In this document: positions 1 through 8,184 of the stretch, piece by piece
Position numbering within the stretch: position 1 is the first letter of the stretch
Layout: each line of letters opens with the position of its first letter
Assembly: GCF_018141545.1 (NCBI RefSeq)
Contig: NZ_CP064356.1
Coordinates: forward strand, 2,245,001-2,309,000
Length of the DNA stretch: 64,000 bases
Source of the DNA: Miltoncostaea oceani
GTDB taxonomy: Bacteria; Actinomycetota; Thermoleophilia; Miltoncostaeales; Miltoncostaeaceae
Reading direction: 5' to 3'
The notes under the pieces: model-generated
What the model saw: the letters and a program-made list of their open reading frames with translations, nothing else
Told to the model about the DNA's origin: nothing
Database searches by the model: none
Translations under genes and position numbers: made by a program

Positions 1-724
1 CGCGCTCGGCGCCGATGAACGCCGTCAACCGCTCCACCTGGTAGTCCTGCAGCACCTTCACGCCGGCGGTGGGCAGCACCCACAGCACCGCCAGGATCAG
101 GATCGCGAGGAGCGACCCGGCGACCGCGAAGTGCGACCACGGGACGCCCACCAGGAAGAGGACGGTCGCGAGGACGGCCCCGTAGACGAGGGACGTCCCG
201 AGGTCGGGCTGCAGGAACACGACGATCGCGGGGAACGCCGCGACGCCGGTCAGGAAGAGCGTGAACCGCGCCGTGCCGACGGCGTCGATCCGCTCGATCG
301 CGATGCCCGCGAGGATCACCGCGATCGCGACCTTGCCGACCTCGGACGGCTGGATGTTCAGCGGCCCGATGGTGATCCACCGGTTCGACCCCTTCACCGC
401 GCTGCCGATCACGAACACGACCGCGAGGGCGCCGAGCAGGCTGCCCCAGAGGCCCCACGCCCAGCGCGCGAGCCGTTCGAGGTTGACCCGCATCGCGACG
501 ATCAGCAACAGGCTGCCCATCGCGACGAATAGGAGCTGGCGGTCGAGGTAGTAGCGCGGGTCGCCCGGGACGTCGTTCTCGGTCGTCTTGCCGATCACGA
601 AGACGCTGAACGCGGTGATGCCCGCGACGGCGAGCAGCAGCAGCCAGTCCATGCCGACGACCGCCGAGCGGACGCGGTCGGGGATGCCGCTGCGGGTGGA
701 GCGCGGGGGCGCGATGGTGGTCAT
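1..724 (-). CDS. rodA: RodA/FtsW-family peptidoglycan polymerase, partial (C-terminus outside window)
   Basis: RodA is the SEDS-family glycosyltransferase that polymerises lipid II during cell elongation, working with PBP2 in the cytoplasmic membrane. The first 241 codons are present and the frame runs off the left edge without a stop. The translation shows several hydrophobic membrane segments and the SEDS signatures NRWITIGPLNIQPSEVGK (about residues 114-131) and QPDLGTSLV (about 171-179). The ATG at 724 overlaps the TGA of the PBP2 gene by one base, so the two are probably translationally coupled. Being last in the mreBCD-PBP2 operon favours RodA over FtsW. Confidence 0.93.
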   Translation of the reverse strand, partial: MTTIAPPRSTRSGIPDRVRSAVVGMDWLLLLAVAGITAFSVFVIGKTTENDVPGDPRYYLDRQLLFVAMGSLLLIVAMRVNLERLARWAWGLWGSLLGALAVVFVIGSAVKGSNRWITIGPLNIQPSEVGKVAIAVILAGIAIERIDAVGTARFTLFLTGVAAFPAIVVFLQPDLGTSLVYGAVLATVLFLVGVPWSHFAVAGSLLAILILAVLWVLPTAGVKVLQDYQVERLTAFIGAER

Positions 725-2682
725 CAGTTGGTCTCCTCGACGGGCACGCCGCACAGGCCCGGGTCGAAGTCCTCCCAGGCGGCCATGGTCGTGCAGACCG
801 CGGGGGCGGCGGCGTTGGCGCCGGTGCCGCCGCGCTCGATCACGACCGAGACGACGATGTCGGGGTTGTCGTGGGGGGCGTAGCCGACGAACCAGGAGTG
901 GTCGCGCTTGTCGTCGCCGCTGAACTGCTCGGCGGTGCCGGTCTTGCCGGCGACCTTCTGGCCGTCGGGCAGGTTGCCGAACACGGCGGTCGCGGTGCCG
1001 TCGGGGCCGTTGGCGGCCTCGAAGAGGCCCTGCCGCAGCGCGGTGATGTACTCGGGGCGCAGGTCGAGCTGCCGCGTCGGGCGACCCTGGGCGAGTTCCT
1101 GCACCACGCGGCCGTTGGGGTCCTGCACCTCGCGGGCGACGCTCGGCGTGACGACGGTGCCGCCGTTCGCGATCGCGGAGTACGCCACGGCCATCTGGAG
1201 GGGCGTGGTGAGCAGGTAGCCCTGCCCGATGCCGAGCTGGATGGTGTCGCCGGCGAGCCAGCTCCGGTCGAAGTCGGTGAACTTTTCGCCCGTCGCGGGG
1301 TTGATGCCGGCGAACGCCTGCTTCTTCCACTCGGGGTCCGGGACGGTGCCGGCGCGCTCGCCGGGGACGTCGATGCCGGTGGTGTCACCCAGGCCGAAGG
1401 CCCGTGCCTCGTCCATCAGCGGGTAGTCCTTGTTGCGCTCGCTCTGGGCGCGGTAGAGCCGGTCGGCCACCTGGTAGAAGTAGGTGTCGCTCGAGACCTG
1501 CAGGGCCGTCGGCAGCGTGACGAAGCCGTGCGAGTTGCCCCGGAAGTTGTCGAACTCCTGCTTGTAGAGCGTGACCGACGACGACGACTCGATCTCCTCG
1601 CCGACGCTCAGCTGCCCGGTCTGCAACGCGGCCGCGGCGGTGATCGGCTTGAACGTCGACCCCGCCGGATAGACACCGCCGATCGCGCGGTTCAGCAGCG
1701 GCGTGCGCTCGTCGTTGAGCAGCCGCGAGACGGCCTTCTCGTTGCGCTTGACGAAGACCTCGGGCGAGTAGGTCGGGTAGGAGGCGATGGCGAGGACCTC
1801 CCCCGTGTTGGGGTCGAGCGCCACGCCCGACGCGCCCGGGGCGCCCTGCTTCTCGGCGGCGTCGGCGAGTGCCGCCTCCAGGGCCCGCTGGGTCGGCAGG
1901 TCGATGGAGAGCTGGATGTCGCGGCCCGGCACGGGGCTGTCGAGGGAGACGTACTCGCGGCCGCGCGGCTCGCCGCTGGCGTCGACCTCGACGACGGCCC
2001 GCCCCGGCTGCCCCGAGAGGAAGCGCTCGTACCGCTGCTCGATGCCGTCGGTGCCGATCGTCTCGTTGCCCGAGTAGCCGCGCGCCCGGTAGTCGGCGAT
2101 CTGCTCGGGGGTGATGCGCCCCGTCGATCCGAGGACGTGGGCGGCGACGCTGCCCTCGGGGTAGGCGCGCAGGTAGGTCTCGGCGAGCGAGATGCCGGGG
2201 AAGTCGCGGCGGTACTCGGCGAGGTAGCGGTAGAGCGGCGGGTCGATGTTGCGCGCCAGGATCACCGGCTCCAGGGGCCGCTGGTCGCCGAGCTCCATCC
2301 GCTCCATCAGCTCCGCCACGGGGGTGCCGAGCAGCGGCGACAGCCGGGTCATCACCTGGCGGCGGCGGGCGCCGGTCAGCTCGCGCGGCCGTGCGGTGAC
2401 GTTCTCGCCGGTCGTGTTGGTGACGAGGGCCGTGCCGTTGCGGTCGAGGATGTTGCCGCGGGGCGGCTCGGTGATGACGGTGCGCAGGCGGTTGCCGTCG
2501 GCGCGCTCGGCGTACTGCTCGCCGCTGATGACCTGCAGGAACCAGAGCCGCACGAGCAGCAGGCCGAGCAGGGCCATGGCGATGCCGCCGAGGATGGCGA
2601 TGCGGACGGCGGTGCGGGGGGTGAGCGCCGGCGCCCAGCCGCCCCCGACGCCGCTGCCGCGGCGTGGGCGCATGGTCGTCAC
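724..2682 (-). CDS. mrdA: Penicillin-binding protein 2 (elongasome transpeptidase)
   Basis: Class B monofunctional DD-transpeptidase that cross-links peptidoglycan during elongation. It is 652 aa, the usual PBP2 length. One N-terminal membrane segment (about residues 24-45) is followed by the PBP dimerisation domain (PPRGNILDRNG near residue 70) and the transpeptidase domain. That domain has catalytic S-x-x-K in AGSTFKP (about 342), an SSD motif (about 396) and KTGTAE (about 579). The GTG start at 2682 overlaps the mreD stop (GTGA); an in-frame ATG lies nine bases later at 2673. Its partner RodA follows directly. Confidence 0.95.
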   Translation of the reverse strand: MTTMRPRRGSGVGGGWAPALTPRTAVRIAILGGIAMALLGLLLVRLWFLQVISGEQYAERADGNRLRTVITEPPRGNILDRNGTALVTNTTGENVTARPRELTGARRRQVMTRLSPLLGTPVAELMERMELGDQRPLEPVILARNIDPPLYRYLAEYRRDFPGISLAETYLRAYPEGSVAAHVLGSTGRITPEQIADYRARGYSGNETIGTDGIEQRYERFLSGQPGRAVVEVDASGEPRGREYVSLDSPVPGRDIQLSIDLPTQRALEAALADAAEKQGAPGASGVALDPNTGEVLAIASYPTYSPEVFVKRNEKAVSRLLNDERTPLLNRAIGGVYPAGSTFKPITAAAALQTGQLSVGEEIESSSSVTLYKQEFDNFRGNSHGFVTLPTALQVSSDTYFYQVADRLYRAQSERNKDYPLMDEARAFGLGDTTGIDVPGERAGTVPDPEWKKQAFAGINPATGEKFTDFDRSWLAGDTIQLGIGQGYLLTTPLQMAVAYSAIANGGTVVTPSVAREVQDPNGRVVQELAQGRPTRQLDLRPEYITALRQGLFEAANGPDGTATAVFGNLPDGQKVAGKTGTAEQFSGDDKRDHSWFVGYAPHDNPDIVVSVVIERGGTGANAAAPAVCTTMAAWEDFDPGLCGVPVEETN

Positions 2683-3260
2683 GTCGTCGTCCCGTAGAAC
2701 TCGATGACCCGCGGCCGGCCGAGCAGGCGGCGCGCGACGAGCAGCACCGGCGGGCTCAGCAGGGCGGTGAGGGCGAGGGTCGGGAACAGGACCTGGGCCA
2801 CGAACTCCGAGGCCGGCATGCGGTTGCCCAGCAGGAGCTGGAAGAGCATGTAGCCGATCTGGACGGCGAGGGCGGCGACGACCGACAGGCCGAGCGGCGC
2901 GAGCAGGCTCGACGACTCCTCCCGCTCGCAGTACTGGCCGCACCACGCGCCGACCGCCAGGTAGAGCAGGGCGAGGACGCCGAGGGTGCCGACGGGTGCG
3001 GTCAGCTCGACGAGCAGGCCGGCGGAGAACCCGGTGACGGCCCCGACGAGCGTGCCGCGGAGCAGGGCGACGACGACGACGGTCGGGGCGATGAGGTCGG
3101 GGATGCCGTCGGCGACGTTGACGTACGGCATCACCGACACCTCGAGCAGCACGGCGATGACGACCATCGCGGCGACCCAGCCGAGGCCGGCGCCCCCGGG
3201 GCGCGTGGGCGGGCGGCGCGTGGCCGGCCCGACGACGCTGGTGCGGAGGTCGGTGGTCAC
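2679..3260 (-). CDS. mreD: Rod shape-determining membrane protein MreD
   Basis: Small integral membrane protein of the elongasome, linking MreC to the synthesis enzymes. It is 193 aa and almost entirely hydrophobic after residue 25, with about five or six membrane segments, as expected for MreD. The GTG start at 3260 overlaps the mreC stop codon (GTGA) and its own stop overlaps the start of the PBP2 gene in the same way, so it is locked into the operon. MreD sequences are poorly conserved; the call rests on topology, size and position. Confidence 0.88.
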   Translation of the reverse strand: MTTDLRTSVVGPATRRPPTRPGGAGLGWVAAMVVIAVLLEVSVMPYVNVADGIPDLIAPTVVVVALLRGTLVGAVTGFSAGLLVELTAPVGTLGVLALLYLAVGAWCGQYCEREESSSLLAPLGLSVVAALAVQIGYMLFQLLLGNRMPASEFVAQVLFPTLALTALLSPPVLLVARRLLGRPRVIEFYGTTT

Positions 3261-4183
3261 CGGCCCTCCGCCCGTCGCTGCGCCTCGGGGCTCTCGGGCA
3301 CGAGCACCGCCAGGTACGACAGGCGGCGCGGGTCGGCGTACGGGGTCACCTGGACGGTGAACGCGACGTCGACCTCCTGGCGCCCGACGCTGGTGATCTG
3401 GCCGATCGGGAGGCCCGGGGGGTAGATCGAGGGGAGCCCGCCGCCGGAGAAGCCGCGGGTGACGACCGCCTGGAGCTCCTTGACGGGGGCCTCGCGGGGG
3501 ATGTCGGTGAGGCTGAGCTGACCGGGGCTGGTCGACCGGACGAGCCCGGGGTACGACCCGGCCTCGGGGACGGTGGCGCCGACCTCGGTGCGCCCGTCGG
3601 TGATGAACGCGATGTCCGCGGAGTTCGCGGTCACGGAGGTGACGACGCCGACGAGCGCCGCCCCCCGTCCCGTGCCGGCGACGACGGGCGAGTTGCGGAC
3701 GATGCCGTCGGAGGAGCCCTTGGTGATGCGGGCGTTGCGGTACCAGTCGGTGATGGAGCGCGTGTTGACGAGCGCCACCTCGACCCGGTAGCCGCCGAGC
3801 CCGCGTTCGGTGTCGATGAGCTGCTCCACCCCGAGCAGGGACTCGAGCTCCGTGAGGCGCTGCTCGCGGACGGCGTCGAAGACCTGGCGGCCGCGGAGCT
3901 CCTCGACCTCGGCCTCGAGCGCGGAGGCGCGGTCGCGGGCGTCGCGGAGGCTCGTCAGCCAGCCCCAGCCGTCGCGGAAGGGCTCGACCGCCCGCGTCGC
4001 GACCTCCTGGACGGGGGTGACGACGCTCGCGGCGGCGCTCTGCGCACCGTGCAGGGGCCCACCCGACGACTCGCGGAAGTACCCGGTGAAGATCGCGAGG
4101 CATGCGATCACGAGTGCGGCGATGACGGCGCGGCGGAGGGTCGCCCGCCGGCGCGCGATGCCGGTGCTCCCGGTCGTCGACAT
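3257..4183 (-). CDS. mreC: Rod shape-determining protein MreC
   Basis: Membrane-anchored extracytoplasmic scaffold of the elongasome that activates PBP2. It is 308 aa. An N-terminal transmembrane helix (about residues 18-36) is followed by a predicted coiled coil (about 75-115, rich in E, L and R) and then the paired beta domains of MreC, with the motif YRNARITKGSSDGI near residues 147-160. It starts 14 bases after the mreB stop and overlaps mreD, so it is part of one leftward operon. Confidence 0.93.
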   Translation of the reverse strand: MSTTGSTGIARRRATLRRAVIAALVIACLAIFTGYFRESSGGPLHGAQSAAASVVTPVQEVATRAVEPFRDGWGWLTSLRDARDRASALEAEVEELRGRQVFDAVREQRLTELESLLGVEQLIDTERGLGGYRVEVALVNTRSITDWYRNARITKGSSDGIVRNSPVVAGTGRGAALVGVVTSVTANSADIAFITDGRTEVGATVPEAGSYPGLVRSTSPGQLSLTDIPREAPVKELQAVVTRGFSGGGLPSIYPPGLPIGQITSVGRQEVDVAFTVQVTPYADPRRLSYLAVLVPESPEAQRRAEGR

Positions 4184-4196
4184 CAGGCGGGTTTCC

Positions 4197-5243
4197 TCAG
4201 TAGCGCTTCCGGTGCCGTCCGTTCGACGCGGCCTTCTGCATCACCTCGAACTCCTCCAGCGAACGGCCGGAGCCGACCGCGACGCAGGTGAGCGGCGACT
4301 CGGCCACGTGGATCGGCATCTCGGTCTCACGGCGGAGGCGCTCGTCGAGGCCCTGCAGCAGCGACCCGCCGCCGGCCATCATGATCCCGCGGTCCATGAT
4401 GTCCGACGCCAGCTCGGGCGGTGTCTTGTCGAGCGTGCTCTTCACGGCGTCGATGATCTGCAGGAGGGGCTCCTCGAGGGCGTCGCGGACGTCCTCGGAG
4501 GACAGCACGACGGTCTTCGGGAGTCCCGTGATCATGTCGCGACCCCGGATCTCGGCCTGGACCTCCTCCCGGAGGGGGTAGGCGGAGCCGATCTCGAGCT
4601 TCACCTCCTCCGCGGTCTGGCTGCCGATCATCAGCTTGTACTCCTTCTTGACATAACTGATGATCGCCTCGTCGAGCTCGTCGCCGCCGACGCGGATCGA
4701 CTGTGCGACGACGATGCCGCCGAGGGAGATGACGGCGACCTCGGTGGTGCCGCCGCCGATGTCCACCACCATGTTCCCGGTCGGCTCGGCGACGGGCAGG
4801 CCCGCCCCGATGGCGGCGGCCATGGGCTCCTCGATGAGGAACGCGCTACGGGCGCCGGCGGAGAGGGTCGCCTCCTCGACGGCGCGCTTCTCCACGCCGG
4901 TGACGCCGGAGGGGACGCAGACCACGACCCGCGGGTGCGCCCACCGGTTCTGGTGAACCTTCTGGATGAAGTGGCGGAGCATCTGCTCCGTCACGTCGAA
5001 GTCGGCGATGACGCCGTCCTTCAGCGGGCGGATGGCGCTGATGTTGCCGGGGGTGCGGCCGAGCATGCGCTTGGCCTCGATGCCCACGGCGTGCACCTCG
5101 CCGGAGCGCTGGTCGATGGCGACCACGGACGGCTCGGAGAGCACGATCCCACGGCCTCGGACGTACACCAGCGTGTTCGCGGTGCCGAGGTCGACGGCCA
5201 TGTCTCGTCCGCCGAAACCGGTCAGGTAGCTCCAGAAGCCGAT
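4197..5243 (-). CDS. mreB: Rod shape-determining actin homologue MreB; probable ATC start
   Basis: Actin-like ATPase that forms membrane filaments guiding cell-wall elongation. Phosphate-1 motif [15 protein letters not shown], phosphate-2 region [15 protein letters not shown] and [14 protein letters not shown] are all present. The choice of start is unusual. A GGGGGAGG ribosome site (5250-5257) lies six bases before an ATC at 5243, which would give 348 aa with the N-terminus [19 protein letters not shown], the hydrophobic membrane-binding segment expected for MreB. The only canonical alternatives are GTG at 5318, upstream of a TAGAAT -10 and without a ribosome site, and ATG at 5201, which removes the membrane segment (334 aa). 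First gene of mreBCD-PBP2-rodA. Confidence 0.93.
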   Translation of the reverse strand: MGFWSYLTGFGGRDMAVDLGTANTLVYVRGRGIVLSEPSVVAIDQRSGEVHAVGIEAKRMLGRTPGNISAIRPLKDGVIADFDVTEQMLRHFIQKVHQNRWAHPRVVVCVPSGVTGVEKRAVEEATLSAGARSAFLIEEPMAAAIGAGLPVAEPTGNMVVDIGGGTTEVAVISLGGIVVAQSIRVGGDELDEAIISYVKKEYKLMIGSQTAEEVKLEIGSAYPLREEVQAEIRGRDMITGLPKTVVLSSEDVRDALEEPLLQIIDAVKSTLDKTPPELASDIMDRGIMMAGGGSLLQGLDERLRRETEMPIHVAESPLTCVAVGSGRSLEEFEVMQKAASNGRHRKRY

Positions 5244-5301
5244 CGGTCGCCTCCCCCTGAGTGTGGCGTCTGCGGCCGCAAGCGACCCTGCAAAGCGCGG
5301 G

Positions 5302-5307
5302 ATTCTA
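5302..5307 (-). promoter_or_regulatory. Probable -10 element of the mreB operon
   Basis: TAGAAT on the minus strand in an otherwise very GC-rich stretch, five of six matches to TATAAT. Transcription would begin near 5295, leaving a leader of about 50 bases with a strong ribosome site before the ATC at 5243. No convincing -35 is visible. Confidence 0.5.
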
Positions 5308-5427
5308 GACGAACGCACACCATTCCGGGCATCCGTCTCCGTGCCCCGGGCCGCGACCACCGTACCGCCCCTTCGTCCGGCCCGCCACCCGAGTCCGGCA
5401 CGGCGTGGCGCCGGGGGGCCTCTCCGC

Positions 5428-5433
5428 TACCTT
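5428..5433 (+). promoter_or_regulatory. -10 hexamer TACCTT, seven bases before ATG 5441
   Basis: TAnnnT placed so that transcription would start at or next to the ATG, implying a leaderless mRNA. Same arrangement as at 12 other genes in the window. Confidence 0.55.
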
Positions 5434-5440
5434 TTGTCGG

Positions 5441-5659
5441 ATGCCCCCGCCCCCGCTCTTCGCCGACGACAACAGCTCCTACCGGCGTGCCGTGCGACGG
5501 GCGGAGCGCGAGGAGAAGGTGCGTGAGGAGCGGCGTCAGCAGATCCTCGCGACCCTCCGGAGGCTGAAGGAGGAGGCGGGCGATCCGTCGGTCCTGGCGG
5601 AGCGCGACCGCGCCCGCCGGCACGCGGACCTGCTCGACCGGTACCCCCCGTTGTTCTAG
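5441..5659 (+). CDS. Small highly charged hypothetical protein
   Basis: 72 aa, family not recognised. It is rich in Arg and Glu (AERAEREEK-like stretches) and predicted to be mostly one amphipathic helix or coiled coil, with neither signal peptide nor membrane segment. Codon use matches the genome (G/C third positions), and a TACCTT -10 lies seven bases upstream of the ATG with no ribosome site, which supports a leaderless gene. It is divergent from the mreB operon and followed by another small gene on the same strand. Confidence 0.6.
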   Translation: MPPPPLFADDNSSYRRAVRRAEREEKVREERRQQILATLRRLKEEAGDPSVLAERDRARRHADLLDRYPPLF

Positions 5660-5690
5660 CGATCCCCCGCCCCGGAGCCGGGGTGGGCGG

Positions 5691-5696
5691 TACGGT
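5691..5696 (+). promoter_or_regulatory. -10 hexamer TACGGT, seven bases before GTG 5704
   Basis: TAnnnT at the leaderless spacing; no ribosome site precedes the GTG. Confidence 0.55.
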
Positions 5697-5703
5697 CGGG
5701 GTC

Positions 5704-6027
5704 GTGGAGTCACATCGGACGAACGGCCACCGGGGCGCGGTCGGCGTCGCCGTCCTCGCCGCCGTGGCGGCGGCGACCGCCGTCGCGTCCGTGACGGTGG
5801 ACCGGAGGGTCACCTACGTCCTCGCGGCGGTCTGCGTCGTTACCGCGGTCATCGTGGCCCGGTCGACCCGGGAGCGCCCCCGGGCGAAACGGGAGCGGCT
5901 CGGACGGGAGGGCGCCTGCCCGTCCTGCGGCGGGACCGGTCAGAGGATCCAGGACATCACCTACGAGGTCGGCCGGCACCCCTGCGTCACCTGCGGAGGC
6001 ACCGGCTCCGCCCCCGGGGGGCGCTGA
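5704..6027 (+). CDS. Small membrane protein with DnaJ-type zinc-finger tail
   Basis: 107 aa, unknown function. Two hydrophobic segments (about residues 14-32 and 38-54) are followed by a basic linker (TRERPRAKRERLGR) and a cytosolic tail with two CxxCxGxG-type motifs, CPSCGGTG and CVTCGGTG, separated by 17 residues. In DnaJ such pairs bind zinc and unfolded protein; here a single zinc-binding hairpin at the membrane is inferred. GTG start chosen because a TACGGT -10 sits seven bases upstream and because it keeps the first membrane helix whole. Confidence 0.65.
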   Translation: MESHRTNGHRGAVGVAVLAAVAAATAVASVTVDRRVTYVLAAVCVVTAVIVARSTRERPRAKRERLGREGACPSCGGTGQRIQDITYEVGRHPCVTCGGTGSAPGGR

Positions 6028-6116
6028 GGGCGGAGGGGGCCCGTCGCCAGAGCCGGGGGCGGAGCGGCGACGCCGGCGACGGTCCCGGGTCCGGCGGCGG
6101 CCCCGGTGTCGTCCTG

Positions 6117-6354
6117 GGTCCGATTGGACCTCGATGACGGGACCGATCGAACGGGAACCAGGATGAGACGGGCGCCGGTGCCGGATCGCGGAGGCCGCGG
6201 CGTCGTCGTGGGTCCGATTGGGCCTGGGCGACGCGACCGATCTGCGATCCCCGATGGCCAGACCAACGGGGTTTCCGGATAGGTGCCGACGAGGCCTCGG
6301 GGGAATGACGGGGTGTCGAGGTCCAATCGGACCTCGACCGCGGGACCGATCGGG
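6117..6354 (+). repeat. Three imperfect dyad-bearing repeats in an intergenic region
   Basis: The gap 6028-6473 has no convincing gene. It holds three copies of a bipartite unit. The left halves are GGTCCGATTGGACC (6117-6130), GGTCCGATTGGGCC (6211-6224) and GGTCCAATCGGACC (6320-6333), each an inverted repeat with GGTCC/GGACC arms (one mismatch in the second). Each is followed eight bases later by GGGACCGATCGA (6139-6150), GCGACCGATCTG (6233-6244) or GGGACCGATCGG (6342-6353). Copies one and two also share preceding bases (GTCGTC, then C or G, then TG). Spacing is 94 and 109 bases. They may be operator sites or remnants of a short repeat family. Confidence 0.6.
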
Positions 6355-6473
6355 ATTTCAGCGGACGGGGGGCGCCCCGGGAGGACGGTCGTGACGAGGA
6401 TCGGCACGGGGAGGGCACGGGGTCGACACGCCCCGGGGGTCACGTGTCGGTCGGGGTCCTCCAGGATCCCCTC

Positions 6474-7253
6474 ATGGCGACGTCGTTCTACAAGGCGCGG
6501 GGGATGGGGTCCCGTCCCCCGTGCGCCATCTGCATGGGGCCGGGCGAGGGGCCGCGGGCCGAGCTGCACCTGCCGTGTGGCGTCCGGGTGTGGCTGTGCG
6601 AGGCGCACCGGTCCACGGAGTTCCAGGCCCGGAGGGCGGGACGGGACCTCGTGGTGTCGCTCATGAACGTCTGGCAGGCGGCGGGGTGCATGACACGACG
6701 GCGGGCGCGGGCGCTCGACGTCCACCGGGCCCGCCTCACCGCGCCCCCGGCCGAGCGTCCCCGGCCCGGGTCGTACAGCTGGCCGGCGCTCCGCCGTGAG
6801 GCGGAGGCGGCGTTCGCGGCCGGCCAGCCCCCCGCCGGGGTCAGCGCCCGGCTGCGGGAGCGCGCACGGCGGGGCGACGCCCTCCCCCCGACGGTGCGGA
6901 CGATGCGCCGCTGGTTCCGCGAGGGACGGTGGCTCGGCGGCGGCGGCGGCGCCACCGGCCGGCCGACGCGCCACCCCGGGTCAGGCGGGGGTGGCCCCCG
7001 CGTGCCCGGCGGCGGACGACAGGGGGTGGCGGGCCTCGTTGGCGGGACTGCGGCGGTGGAGGAACCAGTAGGCGATGCCCTCCGCCACCCGCCGCCGCTC
7101 CTCGTCGGCGACCCCCACGGTGATCGACTCCACCTCGACCGTGCGCAGGTAGGCGGCGACCGCGTCCACCTTCGCCTCGTGCTCGAGCAGGCTGAGCAAC
7201 TCCCACGCGTACTCGTCGTACTCCCCCGCGGCATGCGGGAACGCGTCACGTGA
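6474..7253 (+). CDS. Hypothetical protein with Cys/His zinc-binding N-terminus
   Basis: The family is not recognised. From ATG 6474 the frame encodes 259 aa. The first 170 look real: a CAICMGPG...LPCGVRVWLCEAH pattern (about residues 17-48) resembling a small zinc site, then a basic helical region and a Gly-rich linker. The last 90 codons lie opposite the gene at 6981-7328 and have shadow-like composition, so the true protein may be shorter with its stop lost, or the two genes really overlap tail to tail. A GTG at 6444 would add ten residues. No strong ribosome site is seen. Confidence 0.5.
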   Translation: MATSFYKARGMGSRPPCAICMGPGEGPRAELHLPCGVRVWLCEAHRSTEFQARRAGRDLVVSLMNVWQAAGCMTRRRARALDVHRARLTAPPAERPRPGSYSWPALRREAEAAFAAGQPPAGVSARLRERARRGDALPPTVRTMRRWFREGRWLGGGGGATGRPTRHPGSGGGGPRVPGGGRQGVAGLVGGTAAVEEPVGDALRHPPPLLVGDPHGDRLHLDRAQVGGDRVHLRLVLEQAEQLPRVLVVLPRGMRERVT

Positions 7254-7328
7254 ACCGAGCGGGTCCCACTGCCAGAGGAGGATCTGGCGCAGCTCCAGGA
7301 AGTCCTGGTGGCGGTCGGGATCGGTCAT
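6981..7328 (-). CDS. Hypothetical protein in the maf-ndk operon
   Basis: 115 aa, not recognised. The sequence is acidic and mostly helical, with aromatic-rich stretches (LRQILLWQWDPLG, EYDEYAWELLSLLEHEAKVD). There is no signal peptide or membrane segment. The ATG at 7328 overlaps the stop of the upstream 84-aa gene (ATGA), so it is the last gene of the leftward maf operon. The C-terminus overlaps the convergent reading frame on the plus strand. Confidence 0.7.
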   Translation of the reverse strand: MTDPDRHQDFLELRQILLWQWDPLGSRDAFPHAAGEYDEYAWELLSLLEHEAKVDAVAAYLRTVEVESITVGVADEERRRVAEGIAYWFLHRRSPANEARHPLSSAAGHAGATPA

Positions 7329-7579
7329 GCGTGGGTGTCGCGCCGCTCGATCGCGTACTCGACGGCCGCCTGGATGTCGGCCTCGCTCGCGTCGCCGGGG
7401 ACGCCGCGGTGGCCGTACTGCGACCCCCACAGCGCGAGGATCGACCCCGCCCCCTCCGCCAGGGACTTCGCCTTCTGGTAGCCGCCGTACTCCACGAACT
7501 TCGCCTTGCGGCCGGTCTGCCAGCGCCAGATCGTGTCGCCGTCGGCCTCGTGGATGATCGCGTAGAGCTTCTCGGTCAC
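7325..7579 (-). CDS. Small hypothetical protein (DUF-like, 84 aa)
   Basis: 84 aa, cytosolic and not assigned to a family. It begins VTEKLYAIIHEADGDTIWRW and carries several Trp and Gly residues in what could be a small beta-alpha domain. The GTG at 7579 overlaps the maf stop (GTGA), and its stop overlaps the next start by four bases. Coupling to maf and ndk suggests co-expression but gives no clear function. Confidence 0.7.
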   Translation of the reverse strand: MTEKLYAIIHEADGDTIWRWQTGRKAKFVEYGGYQKAKSLAEGAGSILALWGSQYGHRGVPGDASEADIQAAVEYAIERRDTHA

Positions 7580-8184
7580 GTGTCCCCCTCCGGGCCCGGG
7601 TCGTCGGCGGAGTATGGCGGCGCGGCACCCCACGGCGCGAGGCCCGCCTCCTGGAGCATCGCCGTCAGGGCGGGGAGGGACAGACCGATCACCGTCGACG
7701 GGTGGCCCTCGATCCGCTCGACGAGGACGGCGCCCGCCCCCTGCACCGCGTACGCGCCGGCACGGTCCCGCCACTCGCCGGTCGCGAGATACCAGTCGAG
7801 CACCGCGCCGCCCGCGTCCGACGCCGGACGGACATGGACCGTCGCGCGATCCCGCACCTCGTGCTCACCGGCGGCGGTCACCAGCACCATCGCCGTCTCC
7901 ACCACGTGGGAGCGGCCCGACAGGGCGGTCAGCATCCTCCGCGCGTCGGCGACGTCGGCGGGCTTGCCGAGGGCGCGCCCGTCGAGGAGCACCTCCGTGT
8001 CGCCGCCGAGCACCGCGCCGCCCGGCGGCACGCCCTCCCGCTCCGCGACGGCCCGCGCCTTCGCCCGCGCGTTCGCGAGGGGGTCCGCCCCCTCGGGGGC
8101 GTCCGACACGACCACGCGGAACGGCAGGCCGAGCAACCCCAGCAGCTCACGCCGCCGGGGCGACCCGGACGCCAGCAGGATCAG
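7576..8184 (-). CDS. maf: Maf-family nucleotide pyrophosphatase; non-canonical start
   Basis: Maf/YhdE/YceF proteins hydrolyse non-canonical or modified nucleoside triphosphates. The conserved N-terminal motif LASGSPRRRELL, the GGDTEVLLDG motif and GKPADVADARRML are present. The frame is open from a TGA inside ndk, but no ATG, GTG or TTG occurs before the LASGSPRR motif. The first canonical codon, TTG 8136, would delete this essential motif. A GGGGGA ribosome site lies seven bases before CTG 8184 and ten before ATC 8181, so the start is CTG or ATC, giving about 202 aa. Overlaps the downstream 84-aa gene. Confidence 0.85.
   Translation of the reverse strand: MILLASGSPRRRELLGLLGLPFRVVVSDAPEGADPLANARAKARAVAEREGVPPGGAVLGGDTEVLLDGRALGKPADVADARRMLTALSGRSHVVETAMVLVTAAGEHEVRDRATVHVRPASDAGGAVLDWYLATGEWRDRAGAYAVQGAGAVLVERIEGHPSTVIGLSLPALTAMLQEAGLAPWGAAPPYSADDPGPEGDT

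Noticed and set aside
871-2697. A long plus-strand frame opposite the PBP2 gene
   Set aside because: Antisense shadow; no motif, and the minus strand carries all transpeptidase motifs.
5240-5250. An inserted base as explanation for the ATC start of mreB
   Set aside because: Removing a base would put the conserved GFWSYLTGF lead-in and the DLGTANT motif in different frames.
6117-6354. Possible CRISPR or transposon ends
   Set aside because: Only three imperfect units at unequal spacing; no transposase and no target-site duplication.
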